From Sarcodiotheca gaudichaudii (Eukaryota > Rhodophyta > Florideophyceae > Gigartinales > Solieriaceae), in the NCBI GenBank assembly GCA_032355985.1, contig JAUKVZ010000002.1, forward strand, positions 1-64,000: a DNA stretch of 64,000 nucleotides. Direction: 5' to 3'. Within the stretch, counting starts at the first letter, position 1; each line of letters starts with the position of its first letter. Below, piece after piece: positions 24,729 through 33,535 of the stretch. The position numbers and the translations under genes were made by a program. The notes beneath the pieces are model-generated. The model searched no databases and was not told where the DNA came from. It saw nothing but the letters and a program-made list of their open reading frames with translations.

Positions 24729-26624
24729 TCACAGCGGCCGGACGATCTCCTCGATCAGATCCGGTGATCCTTCGACGCGCTCCAGGCGCGGAAAACGCAG
24801 TCCCTTCGACCAGGGCAGGGTGATGCGTTCGATCGTCTCATCATCGAATGTGACACTGAGCACGACGCGCCCTTCCCGCACGGCTTCTTCCATCGCAGCG
24901 TCCGAATACAGACGATCCCCCACTGCGATGATCCGGACGCCGTAATCGAGCCCGTGCCGGTCGGCCAGTGATCCGGGCACGATGGACGTGATGCGGCCTT
25001 CATCATCCGCAGCAAGCCCGATCGAGGTGCGCAGATTCACGCCGTCTTCCTTATCGAGATCGGCTTTCTGCAGATCAGTGGGCTCATCGGTGTAGCTGAA
25101 TCGATAGCCGAGCCGGTTGGCGACATCGATCGTCAGATCGTCGACGGGCGTTTCGATGCGCTCGCGGATCAGCTGATCCCAGTCGTACCCGGCGTAGATC
25201 GCGGTGAGCCCATCGACGATGTCCTGTCTCGTGTATTCGAGCGGCTTGCCGTAGTCGCCGGGGGGCATGTTGAAAAACGAGCGTGAGAAATCATCGAGCG
25301 AACTGGCGCCGCTTGTGCCGGCGCGGATGATCGCATCGACTTCCATCCAGAAGAGGGCGCCTTCGCTGTAGTAATCCTGGCGGCGGCGAAGATCACCCCA
25401 GCGTTTGGAACGGGCGCGCAGGAATCGCTGGCCTCGTGCCGTATCTTCCACGCTGCGCCATGTGCGGCCGGCCTGCTGCTGATATCGCTCGATGCGATCG
25501 GCGAGTCGATCATCGAACTGCTCGCGCGTCAGAAGACCGCCGCGGATGGCGAGCACATCGGTGTAGTACTGCGTCAGCCCCTCGTATACCCAGAGCAGAT
25601 CGGTGATCGCAGGCGTGTGATAGTCGCGGGCAAGGAGGCCCTCGGGCGTGCGCAGCTTGCCGTTCCAGACATGGATGTATTCATGCGGGAAGACGGTGTG
25701 CGGATCGCCGCCGGGCTTCTCACAGTTGAGGATCTCATCTTCCGTCATCGAGATGAACGTGCTGTCGGTGTGTTCAAGTCCGAAGCCGGGCAGACGGTCG
25801 TCGACGAAGTACTGGAAATGAAACTTCTCGCGCGGGTATGGCCCGAAGACGAGCTGCGTCTGACGAACGACCTCGGCGTACTTGTCGAGGCGAGCCTCCG
25901 GAAGTTCAACGAGCTCCGGGCGCGGCCCCACGCTGTCGACCACATGTGGCTGATCGGGTGTGACATTCAGCATGTGCGTCTTGAGCAGCTCTCCCATGGC
26001 GACGGGTGAATCAATGAGCCGGGCGAGACTGACGGGCTGGAACACCACCTTCTGCGGCCCCGATCGCTCCTCATCGACGGGCAGCGCGGAGGCGACCACC
26101 CAGTCGTTCGGGACGGCGATCGAAGCGCTGATGATCAGATCGTCCTTGTCGGCATCCTGGGGATAGATGACGAGCGTGTTCCAGTTGAGGGCGGCGAAGT
26201 TGTGGTAACCGTATGAATCCGTCGAGCGGGAGATGACGGAGGGCTGATTGCAGATGTACCGGAGCGAGACGTTGATCTCTTCGACGCCGGTGGGAATCTG
26301 CGCGGTCACGCGATGGACGTGCGTCGGATCTCGATCCCAGTGGATGCGGGCGCCCGTTGAATCTGTGATGTGAAAATCGACCAGGTTCTGGATGGGGCCG
26401 CTGGGATTGTGATTGCCGGGGGTCCATTCGACGTAATAGAGGTCGAAGGGGCCGGGTTTGACGGGGATGGTCATCTCGGCGCCCAGCAGGCCGCGGCCGG
26501 CGTCTGTGGCGTCGACGCGCATCGACATGTTGGTTTCGGCCAGAGCCGCATCAGGCGCGATGAGGCACGCTGCGAGCAGGATCAGGACGTGGACGGGTCT
26601 GACGGTGGCGAGGCGTGCTCGCAT
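24729..26624 (-). CDS. M61 family metallopeptidase with PDZ domain
   Basis: 631 residues from ATG 26624 (GGAGGAG upstream; signal peptide LILLAACLIAPDAALA). The zinc motif HEYIH at 314-318 and the third ligand E348 in WVYEGLTQYY identify the glycyl-aminopeptidase-like M61 family. An N-terminal beta-sandwich (40-230) precedes the catalytic domain, and residues about 530-610 form a PDZ-like domain (TSIGLAADDEGRITSIVPGSLA). An exported peptidase, presumably in the periplasm. Its downstream neighbour on the same strand is the calcium-repeat gene, 170 bases away, with an imperfect hairpin between them. Confidence 0.9.
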   Translation of the reverse strand: MRARLATVRPVHVLILLAACLIAPDAALAETNMSMRVDATDAGRGLLGAEMTIPVKPGPFDLYYVEWTPGNHNPSGPIQNLVDFHITDSTGARIHWDRDPTHVHRVTAQIPTGVEEINVSLRYICNQPSVISRSTDSYGYHNFAALNWNTLVIYPQDADKDDLIISASIAVPNDWVVASALPVDEERSGPQKVVFQPVSLARLIDSPVAMGELLKTHMLNVTPDQPHVVDSVGPRPELVELPEARLDKYAEVVRQTQLVFGPYPREKFHFQYFVDDRLPGFGLEHTDSTFISMTEDEILNCEKPGGDPHTVFPHEYIHVWNGKLRTPEGLLARDYHTPAITDLLWVYEGLTQYYTDVLAIRGGLLTREQFDDRLADRIERYQQQAGRTWRSVEDTARGQRFLRARSKRWGDLRRRQDYYSEGALFWMEVDAIIRAGTSGASSLDDFSRSFFNMPPGDYGKPLEYTRQDIVDGLTAIYAGYDWDQLIRERIETPVDDLTIDVANRLGYRFSYTDEPTDLQKADLDKEDGVNLRTSIGLAADDEGRITSIVPGSLADRHGLDYGVRIIAVGDRLYSDAAMEEAVREGRVVLSVTFDDETIERITLPWSKGLRFPRLERVEGSPDLIEEIVRPL

Positions 26625-26765
26625 GGGGAGGCTCCTCCGATCGATCAAACGAAGCTTGGTGGCCGCCAGCGGTGCGGCGAGTGCAAGTGTAGTGGAGCGC
26701 CGAGCCTGATCTGCGCGAGCGAGCTGACAGGGCGGTCGCCCCGATGCAATGGGATTGGATGGGCC

Positions 26766-26817
26766 AAAAAAAGCGCGACCGCGCCGTCCGTTCCAGAGGA
26801 AAGACGCCGCGGTCGCG
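26766..26817 (-). terminator. Intrinsic terminator (minus strand)
   Basis: On the minus strand, CGCGACCGCG (26817-26808) pairs with CGCGGTCGCG (26783-26774) and is followed by seven T residues (26772-26766). It closes the sigma/anti-sigma/PDZ operon about 95 bases beyond the last stop. Confidence 0.85.
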
Positions 26818-26911
26818 GATCAGAGAGTCTCAGCAATGGAACTCAGGCCTTCAGCCCTGCGTTCTCACGCGAAGGAGGAATCGCCCGACTGCCACTGCTG
26901 AAGCTGGTCAG

Positions 26912-28210
26912 TCAGTTGTCGTCCTCGACGAGCCGCTCCAGAAGGCGCTCGATGCGGGACATACGGTCCTCCATGCGGTTTAACCGATTTTCGATCTCCG
27001 AGTTTCGCGCCTGACCCTCGAGTTCGCGGACAATTATCTCATCCTTGACGGTTCCATCGGGCTCAGGGACGACGAGGATGCGCTCGTTGTCGCCCCGCTT
27101 GCCGAAATGAACGGGCGGCAGGGCGTGGAATTCGAAATCGATGTCCTCAAGCGAGCTGAGCGCCTGTTCGAGGGCCATCTCGATCTTGGCTTCGGTGTCA
27201 TCATCGAGCTGCGCGTTGTGAAGCTTCTCGATGATCAACTCATGAAGCTTGCCGACCTCGACGTCGGCCCTGGATGCATGATCGTGCAGCTTCTGCGTGT
27301 ACAGCTTCTGGGCATTGGCCATGGCGCTCTTGACGTCCTCGGAGTCGATCTCCCAGGTGATGCCATCGCCGGTGTAATCGAGCTTCTTGTCGTCGTACAC
27401 GACGGCGGGCGCCACTTCGACTTCCTTCAACCCGACGAGCACTTCCTTCTTGTGTCCATCGCGGATGAGCTCGACGACCAGCTTGTCGCCGGCTTTGGAG
27501 GCTGAGATGACTTTCTTGAGGTTGTCAAAGGAAGCCGGCTTGCCTTCGACGCGCAGGATGATGTCCTTGGCGCGAATACCAGCCATCTTTGCGGGCATGT
27601 CATCCTGCACATCCACGATGCGAAGCGCATCGGATGATGAGATACCGAGTTCGGAGGCAACATCGTCACCGACGTTCTCGATGGAGACACCCATGCGCAG
27701 CGTGCGCTCGGCGGGCTTTGGCGCGAAACGGCGCAACTTGTCGAAGTCGCTTCCGAACTTCAGATCGCCATCGGTGGAGAAGGACCACGCGCCGCCGTCG
27801 CCGCTCTTGAGGAAACTCAGGCCGAGCTGATCACCGGCGAAGTTGGGCAGATCGAGACGGTAGAGCTCGTCGCCATCTCTGGAGATGACAAGCATGCCGT
27901 CATCCATGGATGTTTCGATCTCATCGGGATCGATCTTCTCGCCGTTGATGATGCACACACACTCGCCGTTGTCGATCTGAAGAACGATCTCCCCACCCTC
28001 GGCGTCATGCACACGGATGGATCCATTGAAATCGAGACCGAGCTTGCCGCCCTTGGCCTTGGGCGCCTTGGCGTGCGAGCCATCGTGGCCCGCCTTGTGG
28101 ATGGAGATCTCGTGCTTCTCCTGTTCGACGCGTGCGTCACCGGCGCTTGCGGGCATGCCAGTGGCGGCGATGAGCCCGGCGATCACGCCTGTTGTGAGAA
28201 TGCGTTTCAT
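26912..28210 (-). CDS. Secreted PDZ-domain protein with C-terminal coiled coil
   Basis: 432 residues from ATG 28210, the second of two close ATGs, because AGGAG is 8 bases from it. A signal peptide (RILTTGVIAGLIAATGMPASA) leads to a region rich in charged residues. A PDZ domain lies at about 165-255 (LRMGVSIENVGDDVASELGI, then IVDVQDDMPAKMAGIRAKD). The last 30 residues are a short coiled coil (EIENRLNRMEDRMSRIERLL) suited to trimer or dimer formation. No protease triad, so a peptide-binding adaptor or sensor in the periplasm. Last gene of a four-gene operon beginning with the ECF sigma factor. Confidence 0.8.
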   Translation of the reverse strand: MKRILTTGVIAGLIAATGMPASAGDARVEQEKHEISIHKAGHDGSHAKAPKAKGGKLGLDFNGSIRVHDAEGGEIVLQIDNGECVCIINGEKIDPDEIETSMDDGMLVISRDGDELYRLDLPNFAGDQLGLSFLKSGDGGAWSFSTDGDLKFGSDFDKLRRFAPKPAERTLRMGVSIENVGDDVASELGISSSDALRIVDVQDDMPAKMAGIRAKDIILRVEGKPASFDNLKKVISASKAGDKLVVELIRDGHKKEVLVGLKEVEVAPAVVYDDKKLDYTGDGITWEIDSEDVKSAMANAQKLYTQKLHDHASRADVEVGKLHELIIEKLHNAQLDDDTEAKIEMALEQALSSLEDIDFEFHALPPVHFGKRGDNERILVVPEPDGTVKDEIIVRELEGQARNSEIENRLNRMEDRMSRIERLLERLVEDDN

Positions 28211-28287
28211 GGTCATAGCTCCTGCTTGATCGCGCTTGTGCGCGGCGTTGGTGTTCTTGATTCCTGTTGACCCTGTGTCCGCCTTGA

Positions 28288-30072
28288 TCAGGCGGGGTAC
28301 TCCTCAAGAATTTGGTCGTTGGCGTTGCGGAACTTCGGCGCCGGCATGATGACATCCGGCGCGACCCGCTCGACATCTTCTGTCGCCTCGAGCAACTGCT
28401 CGTGACGCAGCCTGCTGCTGTCGCTGAGCAGAACGTTCATGGATGACAGATCGTCAAGCGTCTGCTGGATGGCGGCGTCGATTGCATCTTCGCCGTCAGC
28501 TCCCTTGATCTGGATGCGCTCGGAGAGGGTCTCCGTCAGAATCTCTTCGATGAATGCGCGTTGCTCGACAATCCAGCGGCCGAGAAGCATGTGGCCATCC
28601 TCAATGGCGAGGCTGGCGCCGGAGACGGCTGAGGCCGCGGCGTCGCGAGCGATTTCTTCAAGCAACTCCTGCTGTCCGGCGTCGAGGGAGCGGGACATGG
28701 CGGCCAGTTCGTAGGTGATCTGGCTGGAGAGCTCCGTGGAGAGGCTGTCGATGGCCTGCTGCTCAAGTGAGTCCTGGTAGAGGTCAGCCGCGGACTGCAC
28801 GGCGCCGAGTCGCTGAGGAAGCGGGTTTGATTGCGTGTGGGGCTTGACGCGGAACTTCAGCTTCTCGCCGCCCTTGTGCTGCTCGTGCAGGCGCTGTTTG
28901 TGCTCATGGATCCGCTGCTTGTGATCGTGAAGTCGCTGCTTGTGATCATGCAGCATCTGGTTGTGATCATGGAGGCGCTGCTTGTGCGCGTGCAGCTTTT
29001 CCTTATGTGCGTGAAGCTTGAGGGCGTGCTCGTGGATGCGCTGGCGATGCTCCTGCACCTTGTCATTGTGACCCTGGAGCTTCTGCAGATGCTTGTGGAG
29101 CTGCTCGCGATGCTTCTGATGCGGCGCGGCGCTGGTGGACTTGCCGGAAGGGCGCTTGCAGCAGCAGCATCCATCGCTCTTTGGCGCATCAGGCGCGACG
29201 CGGAATGAGAAATTGCCGGGGCCGCCCTTGTGCAACTTTTCGAGGATGACTTTGCCGAACGGAGCGTCGCCCAGCTCCACGTCGAAATCGAAGTCGACGT
29301 TGAAGTCCTCATCGTCGAACTTGAACTCGAACACCTCGTTGTTCTCGGGATCGTGCATGAATCGATGCATGCCATGCGGCGAATCGGGCGCCATGACGAT
29401 GTCGCCTCCCGGGCCGCCGCGCAGAATGACGATCTCTTCCTGCCCATCTTCCGGCGCGATGATGATCTCGAACGTCTCATGCATCTCGTGCCCGGCGTGG
29501 GGCTTGCCCTTCACAGCTCCATCGGGATGGAAGCGAAGCACCTTCGGCTTGCCTTCACGCAGGATTTCGAACTCAACATCGCCTTGCAGGCCCTGCACTT
29601 TGTGCTTGAGTTCATCGATGGTGAGGCCGCCGTGGCCGCGAAGCTTCTTGATGATGTCGTGATCGCGGAAGCCGGATCGATCGGCGGCTGAGCCGGGAAT
29701 CACTTCCTTGATGAAGATGGACGTCTTCGGATCAACCTTCAGATGCCGCGCCGAGGAGTCATCGAGCTTTTCAATGACGATGCCCATGCGTCCTTTGGAC
29801 GAGGCGACAGGCGCTTTGCCCTTGTGTTCAAACACGTAACGCTTCACTTCGTTCTCGTGTTCGTTGCAGGCCAGCACAAGCCCAGGGGCGCCATCCATGT
29901 CGGCGGCCGTCGGCTGCGCGCGATCGTACATAGCGCGAACGGTGTCGATCATCGAAGATGCGCGATCGCCGGCGCTGCGCACGATGGAGTCGGTGAGTTC
30001 AGGTGACGCGGCGACGGCCGCAAGAGCGCCTGCGGCAGTCAAGCCGATTGCTGACATCATGTTCGTTTTCAT
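28288..30072 (-). CDS. Secreted PDZ protein with a histidine-rich heptad rod and Cys4 cluster
   Basis: 594 residues, ATG 30072 with GGGAGG upstream. Signal-like N-terminus (SAIGLTAAGALAAVAASP). A PDZ domain spans about 93-180 (GRMGIVIEKLDDSSARHL, VIPGSAADRSGFRDHD). An acidic, Phe-rich stretch at 245-270 is followed by four consecutive cysteines (302-305). Residues 325-399 are eleven heptads of consensus L/I-H-D/E/A-H-K-Q-R, with Leu or Ile at the first place and His at the second and fourth. The C-terminal 180 residues are helical. I know no named family with this array. Metal binding or pH sensing in the envelope is the natural guess. Co-transcribed with the sigma and anti-sigma genes upstream. 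Confidence 0.8.
   Translation of the reverse strand: MKTNMMSAIGLTAAGALAAVAASPELTDSIVRSAGDRASSMIDTVRAMYDRAQPTAADMDGAPGLVLACNEHENEVKRYVFEHKGKAPVASSKGRMGIVIEKLDDSSARHLKVDPKTSIFIKEVIPGSAADRSGFRDHDIIKKLRGHGGLTIDELKHKVQGLQGDVEFEILREGKPKVLRFHPDGAVKGKPHAGHEMHETFEIIIAPEDGQEEIVILRGGPGGDIVMAPDSPHGMHRFMHDPENNEVFEFKFDDEDFNVDFDFDVELGDAPFGKVILEKLHKGGPGNFSFRVAPDAPKSDGCCCCKRPSGKSTSAAPHQKHREQLHKHLQKLQGHNDKVQEHRQRIHEHALKLHAHKEKLHAHKQRLHDHNQMLHDHKQRLHDHKQRIHEHKQRLHEQHKGGEKLKFRVKPHTQSNPLPQRLGAVQSAADLYQDSLEQQAIDSLSTELSSQITYELAAMSRSLDAGQQELLEEIARDAAASAVSGASLAIEDGHMLLGRWIVEQRAFIEEILTETLSERIQIKGADGEDAIDAAIQQTLDDLSSMNVLLSDSSRLRHEQLLEATEDVERVAPDVIMPAPKFRNANDQILEEYPA
28876..29100 (-). repeat. 21-bp coding tandem repeat, histidine heptads
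   Basis: About eleven 21-base units encode the heptad L/I-H-x-H-K-Q-R in the PDZ protein (residues 325-399). Six consecutive units in the middle (residues 353-394) are nearly identical in protein; the outer ones have diverged. The copies differ at silent positions, so the array is not a very recent slippage product. Confidence 0.85.
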
Positions 30073-30144
30073 GGTCCAGACCTCCCTGGAGTTGGCTGGT
30101 GTGCGCGAGGCGCCTTCCTGTTCGCCATCGCGTGTGTTCCTTGT

Positions 30145-30789
30145 TCAGTACGTCTGACTCTCTGTGAAACTTGCGGGGATCGTGCGCGTCGCAGGATCCT
30201 CCTCCTGCTGCGCCGGTCCGTACTTGTAGAGATCGTTGACGCGCTGGCGCTCGAGAATCGGGCGCACATACAGCACCATGTATCCCTTGCCATCCGGCGA
30301 AGGCTCGACCTCGATCATGCGCGTGGGAAGCTGACCCACCACGCGGCCTTCCTGCAGACCGGACTTGAGATACGCCTGATAGGCGTCATCAGCATTGATT
30401 GGCAACGCTGCGTCAACGATCTGAGGACCGGTGTTCGTATCAGTCTGCGTCGCCACAGGCGGATTGATCTTGGGCATGATGAGCCAGGCCATTGTCAGTG
30501 CGGCCGCGATCGCCCAGCCGAGTCCGGCGCCGAAGCGCAGACCCCACGGCGAACGCACGGTGTACTGCACGACGCGCGGCGTCTCGACGCGATCGGAGGC
30601 GTCAAGCATCGGGCGGGCGGCGCTGCAGAGAAGCGCATGCATCTGCTGCTCCTGCGCGAGACGGCGCAGAACCGCCTGATCCTGTGCGCCCAGTTCCTGC
30701 AGGCGGCGCCAGTCCTCGTCATTGGCCTCGTTGTCGACGATGCGCGTGATGAGGATGTCCAGCTCGTCGTTGTGGTTCATGTCGTTCAT
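30145..30789 (-). CDS. Anti-sigma-factor-like single-pass membrane protein
   Basis: 214 residues from ATG 30789. An N-terminal acidic helical region (DELDILITRIVDNEANDEDWRRLQEL) resembles the cytoplasmic sigma-binding part of planctomycete anti-sigma proteins but has no HxxxCxxC zinc motif. One membrane helix lies near residues 90-105 (GWAIAAALTMAWLIMP), then an outer domain of about 100 residues. It directly follows the ECF sigma gene: an in-frame GTG (30825) abuts the sigma stop, and translation could begin there instead. Expected to hold the sigma factor until an envelope signal releases it; inferred from position and topology. Confidence 0.7.
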   Translation of the reverse strand: MNDMNHNDELDILITRIVDNEANDEDWRRLQELGAQDQAVLRRLAQEQQMHALLCSAARPMLDASDRVETPRVVQYTVRSPWGLRFGAGLGWAIAAALTMAWLIMPKINPPVATQTDTNTGPQIVDAALPINADDAYQAYLKSGLQEGRVVGQLPTRMIEVEPSPDGKGYMVLYVRPILERQRVNDLYKYGPAQQEEDPATRTIPASFTESQTY

Positions 30790-30825
30790 GTGTGCAATCC
30801 AATCAGGAACGGGTCGCCTGAACAC

Positions 30826-31416
30826 TCAGGCGGTCGTCGCCGCGGCCTGTGACTCCTCGGCCTCGAGCGACTCGCGAAGCATGCGCCGGGCCCTGGCCAG
30901 GCGGGTTTCGATCGTGGTGACGGGAAGCCCGAGGGCTTCAGAGATCTGCTGGTAGGTCATGCCGTGCACGCAGCGAAGCAGCAGCGGCTCGCTGTAATCG
31001 GCCGGCAACTCGCGGGCGGCTTCCAGCGCGCGATTGGCCTCTTCACGCAGCGCCGGATCGGCGCCCATCTCCTGATCCGCCGCCAATGAGGATTCGGTCG
31101 GTCCTTCCTCCGGGGCGGGGACGAGACGCAGGGCCGGGCGGCGCTTTCGGGCGGCGGTGCGAGCCGTATTGACGGCCACCATCCGCAGCCAGCCGCGAGC
31201 GGCGCCGGGATCACGAACATCCGAGATGCGATTGACGAGTGTCAAAGCGACGTCCTGCAGTAGATCCTCGAGCTCGCAGTCCCGAGGCATGTGCGCAAGG
31301 AGCACCGCCGCCACCCAGCGTCTGCTAAGTCGCCAGTAATCGCGGACTGCGTCGGCTTCACCGGCGATGGCCCGCGTGGCCAACAGTTGCTCCTGATCCC
31401 GGTTCACGTGCCTCAC
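30826..31416 (-). CDS. ECF-type RNA polymerase sigma factor
   Basis: 196 residues. Region 2 is visible as ELEDLLQDVALTLVNRISDVRDPGAARGWLRMVAVN, and region 4 as LPADYSEPLLLRCVHGMTYQQISEALGLPVTTIETRLARARRM broken by the usual helix-turn-helix. Begins with GTG 31416. First gene of the operon that continues with the anti-sigma-like protein and two PDZ proteins, so it probably controls an envelope response that includes its own operon. An imperfect inverted repeat GGCCGG/CCGGCC lies 75-80 bases upstream (31473-31497). Confidence 0.9.
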   Translation of the reverse strand: MRHVNRDQEQLLATRAIAGEADAVRDYWRLSRRWVAAVLLAHMPRDCELEDLLQDVALTLVNRISDVRDPGAARGWLRMVAVNTARTAARKRRPALRLVPAPEEGPTESSLAADQEMGADPALREEANRALEAARELPADYSEPLLLRCVHGMTYQQISEALGLPVTTIETRLARARRMLRESLEAEESQAAATTA

Positions 31417-31606
31417 TGGATGCGCCCTCTGTCCGGACCCGTCATGCCCTGCCGATGATTTCTGCCTTCGGCGGCCGGATACCCCATTTAACCGGCCCGG
31501 GACCGGAAAGACGCGATCTCGCCTTCTCCCGCAGGCCTTCGGAAGCGCGTATCCTCAGCCGCCCTTCCCGATCCGGGCCTTCCCCGATCCGCCCCGAGAG
31601 TCCGAT

Positions 31607-32590
31607 ATGACCCCTCACATGCCTGAGCAGCCGATGAGCTTCGGCGATCATCTGGAAGAGCTTCGCAAGCGCCTGTTCTTCGCGCTGCTGGGGCCGATCC
31701 CGATCATGATCGTCTGTCTCTTCTTCGGGGGACCTCTTCTGGACTTCCTGCTGGCGCCGGTGGAAGTGCAGCTTCAGGCGGCCGGGCTGCCGACGCGGCT
31801 GCAGGCGACCAGTCCGACGGAGCCATTTGCCGCCTATCTGAAGGTGGGCATCGTGCTGGCGCTGCTTGGGGCTGGGCCGTGGATTCTGTATCAGGCGTGG
31901 CTTTTCATCGCTCCGGGGCTGTATCCGCACGAGCGGCGATTCGTCTATTTCCTGGTGCCGCTGTCGGCGGCGCTGACCGTCCTCGGCACGGTGTTCCTTT
32001 ACAAAGTGCTGCTGCCGGTCTCGCTGCGGTTTCTGATTCTCTTCGGCGCGTCGCTGGCGCCGGCGCAGCCGGGGGTCGTGAGTGTCGATCAGACGCCCCC
32101 CTTGCCGGAGATCGTCATTCTTGATGGAGATCCGGTGTCGCCCGCGGCCGGGGACTACTGGTTCAACGAGCAACTGCAGGAGCTTCGCCTGGCCGTGCCT
32201 GAGGATGATGGCGGGGTTCGCGTGCTGGGCATGCCGATGACGGGCGGCGGCGCGATCTCGCAGCAGTATCGCATCAGTGAATACATCAACCTTGTCTTCA
32301 TGCTGGGGATCGTGTTTGCGGTCGCGTTCCAATTGCCTGTGGTGCTGCTGCTGCTGGGCTGGGCGGGTGTCGTTGAGCCACAGTCACTGACGGGGCATCG
32401 CAAGATGGTGCTCTTCGGCTGCGCCATCGCCGGCGCTATTCTGACGCCGGCGGATCCAATCTCGATGCTCTTTCTGGCGGCCCCGCTGTATCTGCTGTTT
32501 GAGTTCGGCATCGTCCTGATGCGCATCGTGCCCGCGCGCCGGATCGTCGGTCCTCCCGAGATGGCGGAGGAGCCCGATGACTCCCATTGA
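31607..32590 (+). CDS. tatC: Sec-independent translocase subunit TatC with an enlarged periplasmic loop
   Basis: 327 residues against about 250 in typical TatC. FGDHLEELRKRLFFAL is the conserved start, and PFAAYLKVG, PGLYPHERRF and SEYINLVFMLGIVFAVAFQLP are standard. The extra length is mostly one insertion at about 147-220, in the second periplasmic loop between helices 3 and 4, rich in Pro, Gly and acidic residues. TatC recognises twin-arginine signal peptides in the Tat translocase. No tatA or tatB gene is adjacent. ATG 31607; the last 14 bases overlap tadA, so the two are translated together. Confidence 0.93.
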   Translation: MTPHMPEQPMSFGDHLEELRKRLFFALLGPIPIMIVCLFFGGPLLDFLLAPVEVQLQAAGLPTRLQATSPTEPFAAYLKVGIVLALLGAGPWILYQAWLFIAPGLYPHERRFVYFLVPLSAALTVLGTVFLYKVLLPVSLRFLILFGASLAPAQPGVVSVDQTPPLPEIVILDGDPVSPAAGDYWFNEQLQELRLAVPEDDGGVRVLGMPMTGGGAISQQYRISEYINLVFMLGIVFAVAFQLPVVLLLLGWAGVVEPQSLTGHRKMVLFGCAIAGAILTPADPISMLFLAAPLYLLFEFGIVLMRIVPARRIVGPPEMAEEPDDSH

Positions 32591-33068
32591 CGCGCGAAGC
32601 AGCGCGACCAAACTTGACGAGCAGATGATGCGCCGCGCGCTGGAGCTTGCCCACGAGGCAATGGCGCTGGATGAAGCGCCGATCGGGGCGCTGGTCTACG
32701 AGACGGCGAGCGCGCGCATCGTGGGCGAGGCTTTCAATCGGCGCGAGATCGACAACGATCCGACGGCGCACGCCGAGGTGCTGGCACTTCGGCAGGCGGG
32801 CGCAGGGATTGGCGACTGGCGGCTGAATGATTTCACTCTTGTCGTCACGCTGGAGCCATGCGCCATGTGCGCCGGGGCGATCGTCAATGCGCGCGTGGGC
32901 AGGCTGGTCTTCGGCGCTGTTGATCCCAAAGCCGGCGGCGTCGAGTCGCTCTATGAACTGTGCTCCGATGATCGATTGAATCATCGGCTGCCGGTCATCG
33001 GCGGCGTATTGGCCGACGAATGTGGCGATCTGCTTCGCTCGTTCTTTCGCGCCAAGCGTGGCGGCTAG
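32577..33068 (+). CDS. tadA: tRNA adenosine(34) deaminase TadA
   Basis: 163 residues. The zinc deaminase motif is complete: HAE at H65/E67 and PCAMC with C95 and C98, followed by GAIVNARVGRLVFGA and a SLYEL segment. TadA converts A34 of tRNA-Arg(ACG) to inosine. Starts inside the end of tatC and ends with a 4-base convergent overlap with the acetyltransferase gene. Confidence 0.93.
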   Translation: MTPIDARSSATKLDEQMMRRALELAHEAMALDEAPIGALVYETASARIVGEAFNRREIDNDPTAHAEVLALRQAGAGIGDWRLNDFTLVVTLEPCAMCAGAIVNARVGRLVFGAVDPKAGGVESLYELCSDDRLNHRLPVIGGVLADECGDLLRSFFRAKRGG

Positions 33069-33535
33069 TCAGCAGACTCGAACTGATCTCGTTCAAGGTT
33101 GTAGGTCAAGAAGCCGGCAGAGCGCTTCCAGCCGAGTGATTCGTACAGCGCCTGAGCAGCGATGTTGTCCGTCGCGGTCTCCAGAGACAGACGATCGACA
33201 CCGGCGTCCAGCGCGAATCGCGCCGCTTCGACCATCAGTTGTTTTCCGACGCCCTTCCGCTTGTGCGCCTCAGCGACGAAGAGATCATTGAGAACGAGCA
33301 CGGGTCTTGCTCTGACGGATGAAAACGTGGGATAGAGCTGTGTGAAACCCATCGCTTCCGCCGCGCCTTCGTTCTCCATCGCGATGAGAATCGTCGAATC
33401 GCCATTTCGAAGCCGTTCGCCGATGAACTGTCGCGCAAGTTCGATATTCGAGCCTCGCTCGTAGAAGTGGCGGTAGGCATCGAAGAGCGGCGCCACAAGA
33501 TCGAGATCGTCGAGTTCAGCGCGGCGAATGATCAC
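33065..33535 (-). CDS. GNAT family N-acetyltransferase
   Basis: 156 residues from GTG 33535, with AGGAGG at 8 bases. The acetyl-CoA loop is HKRKGVGKQLM (R/Q-x-x-G-x-G/A), preceded by VLNDLFVAEA and followed by LSLETATDNIAAQALYESLGW, the classic GNAT order. Substrate unknown. Its GTG overlaps the stop of the EamA gene (GTGA), so the two are coupled. Confidence 0.88.
   Translation of the reverse strand: MIIRRAELDDLDLVAPLFDAYRHFYERGSNIELARQFIGERLRNGDSTILIAMENEGAAEAMGFTQLYPTFSSVRARPVLVLNDLFVAEAHKRKGVGKQLMVEAARFALDAGVDRLSLETATDNIAAQALYESLGWKRSAGFLTYNLERDQFESAD

Noticed and set aside
28876-29100. Regular short repeats that might be taken for a CRISPR array
   Set aside because: Units are 21 bases in a reading frame, without spacers, and encode heptads.
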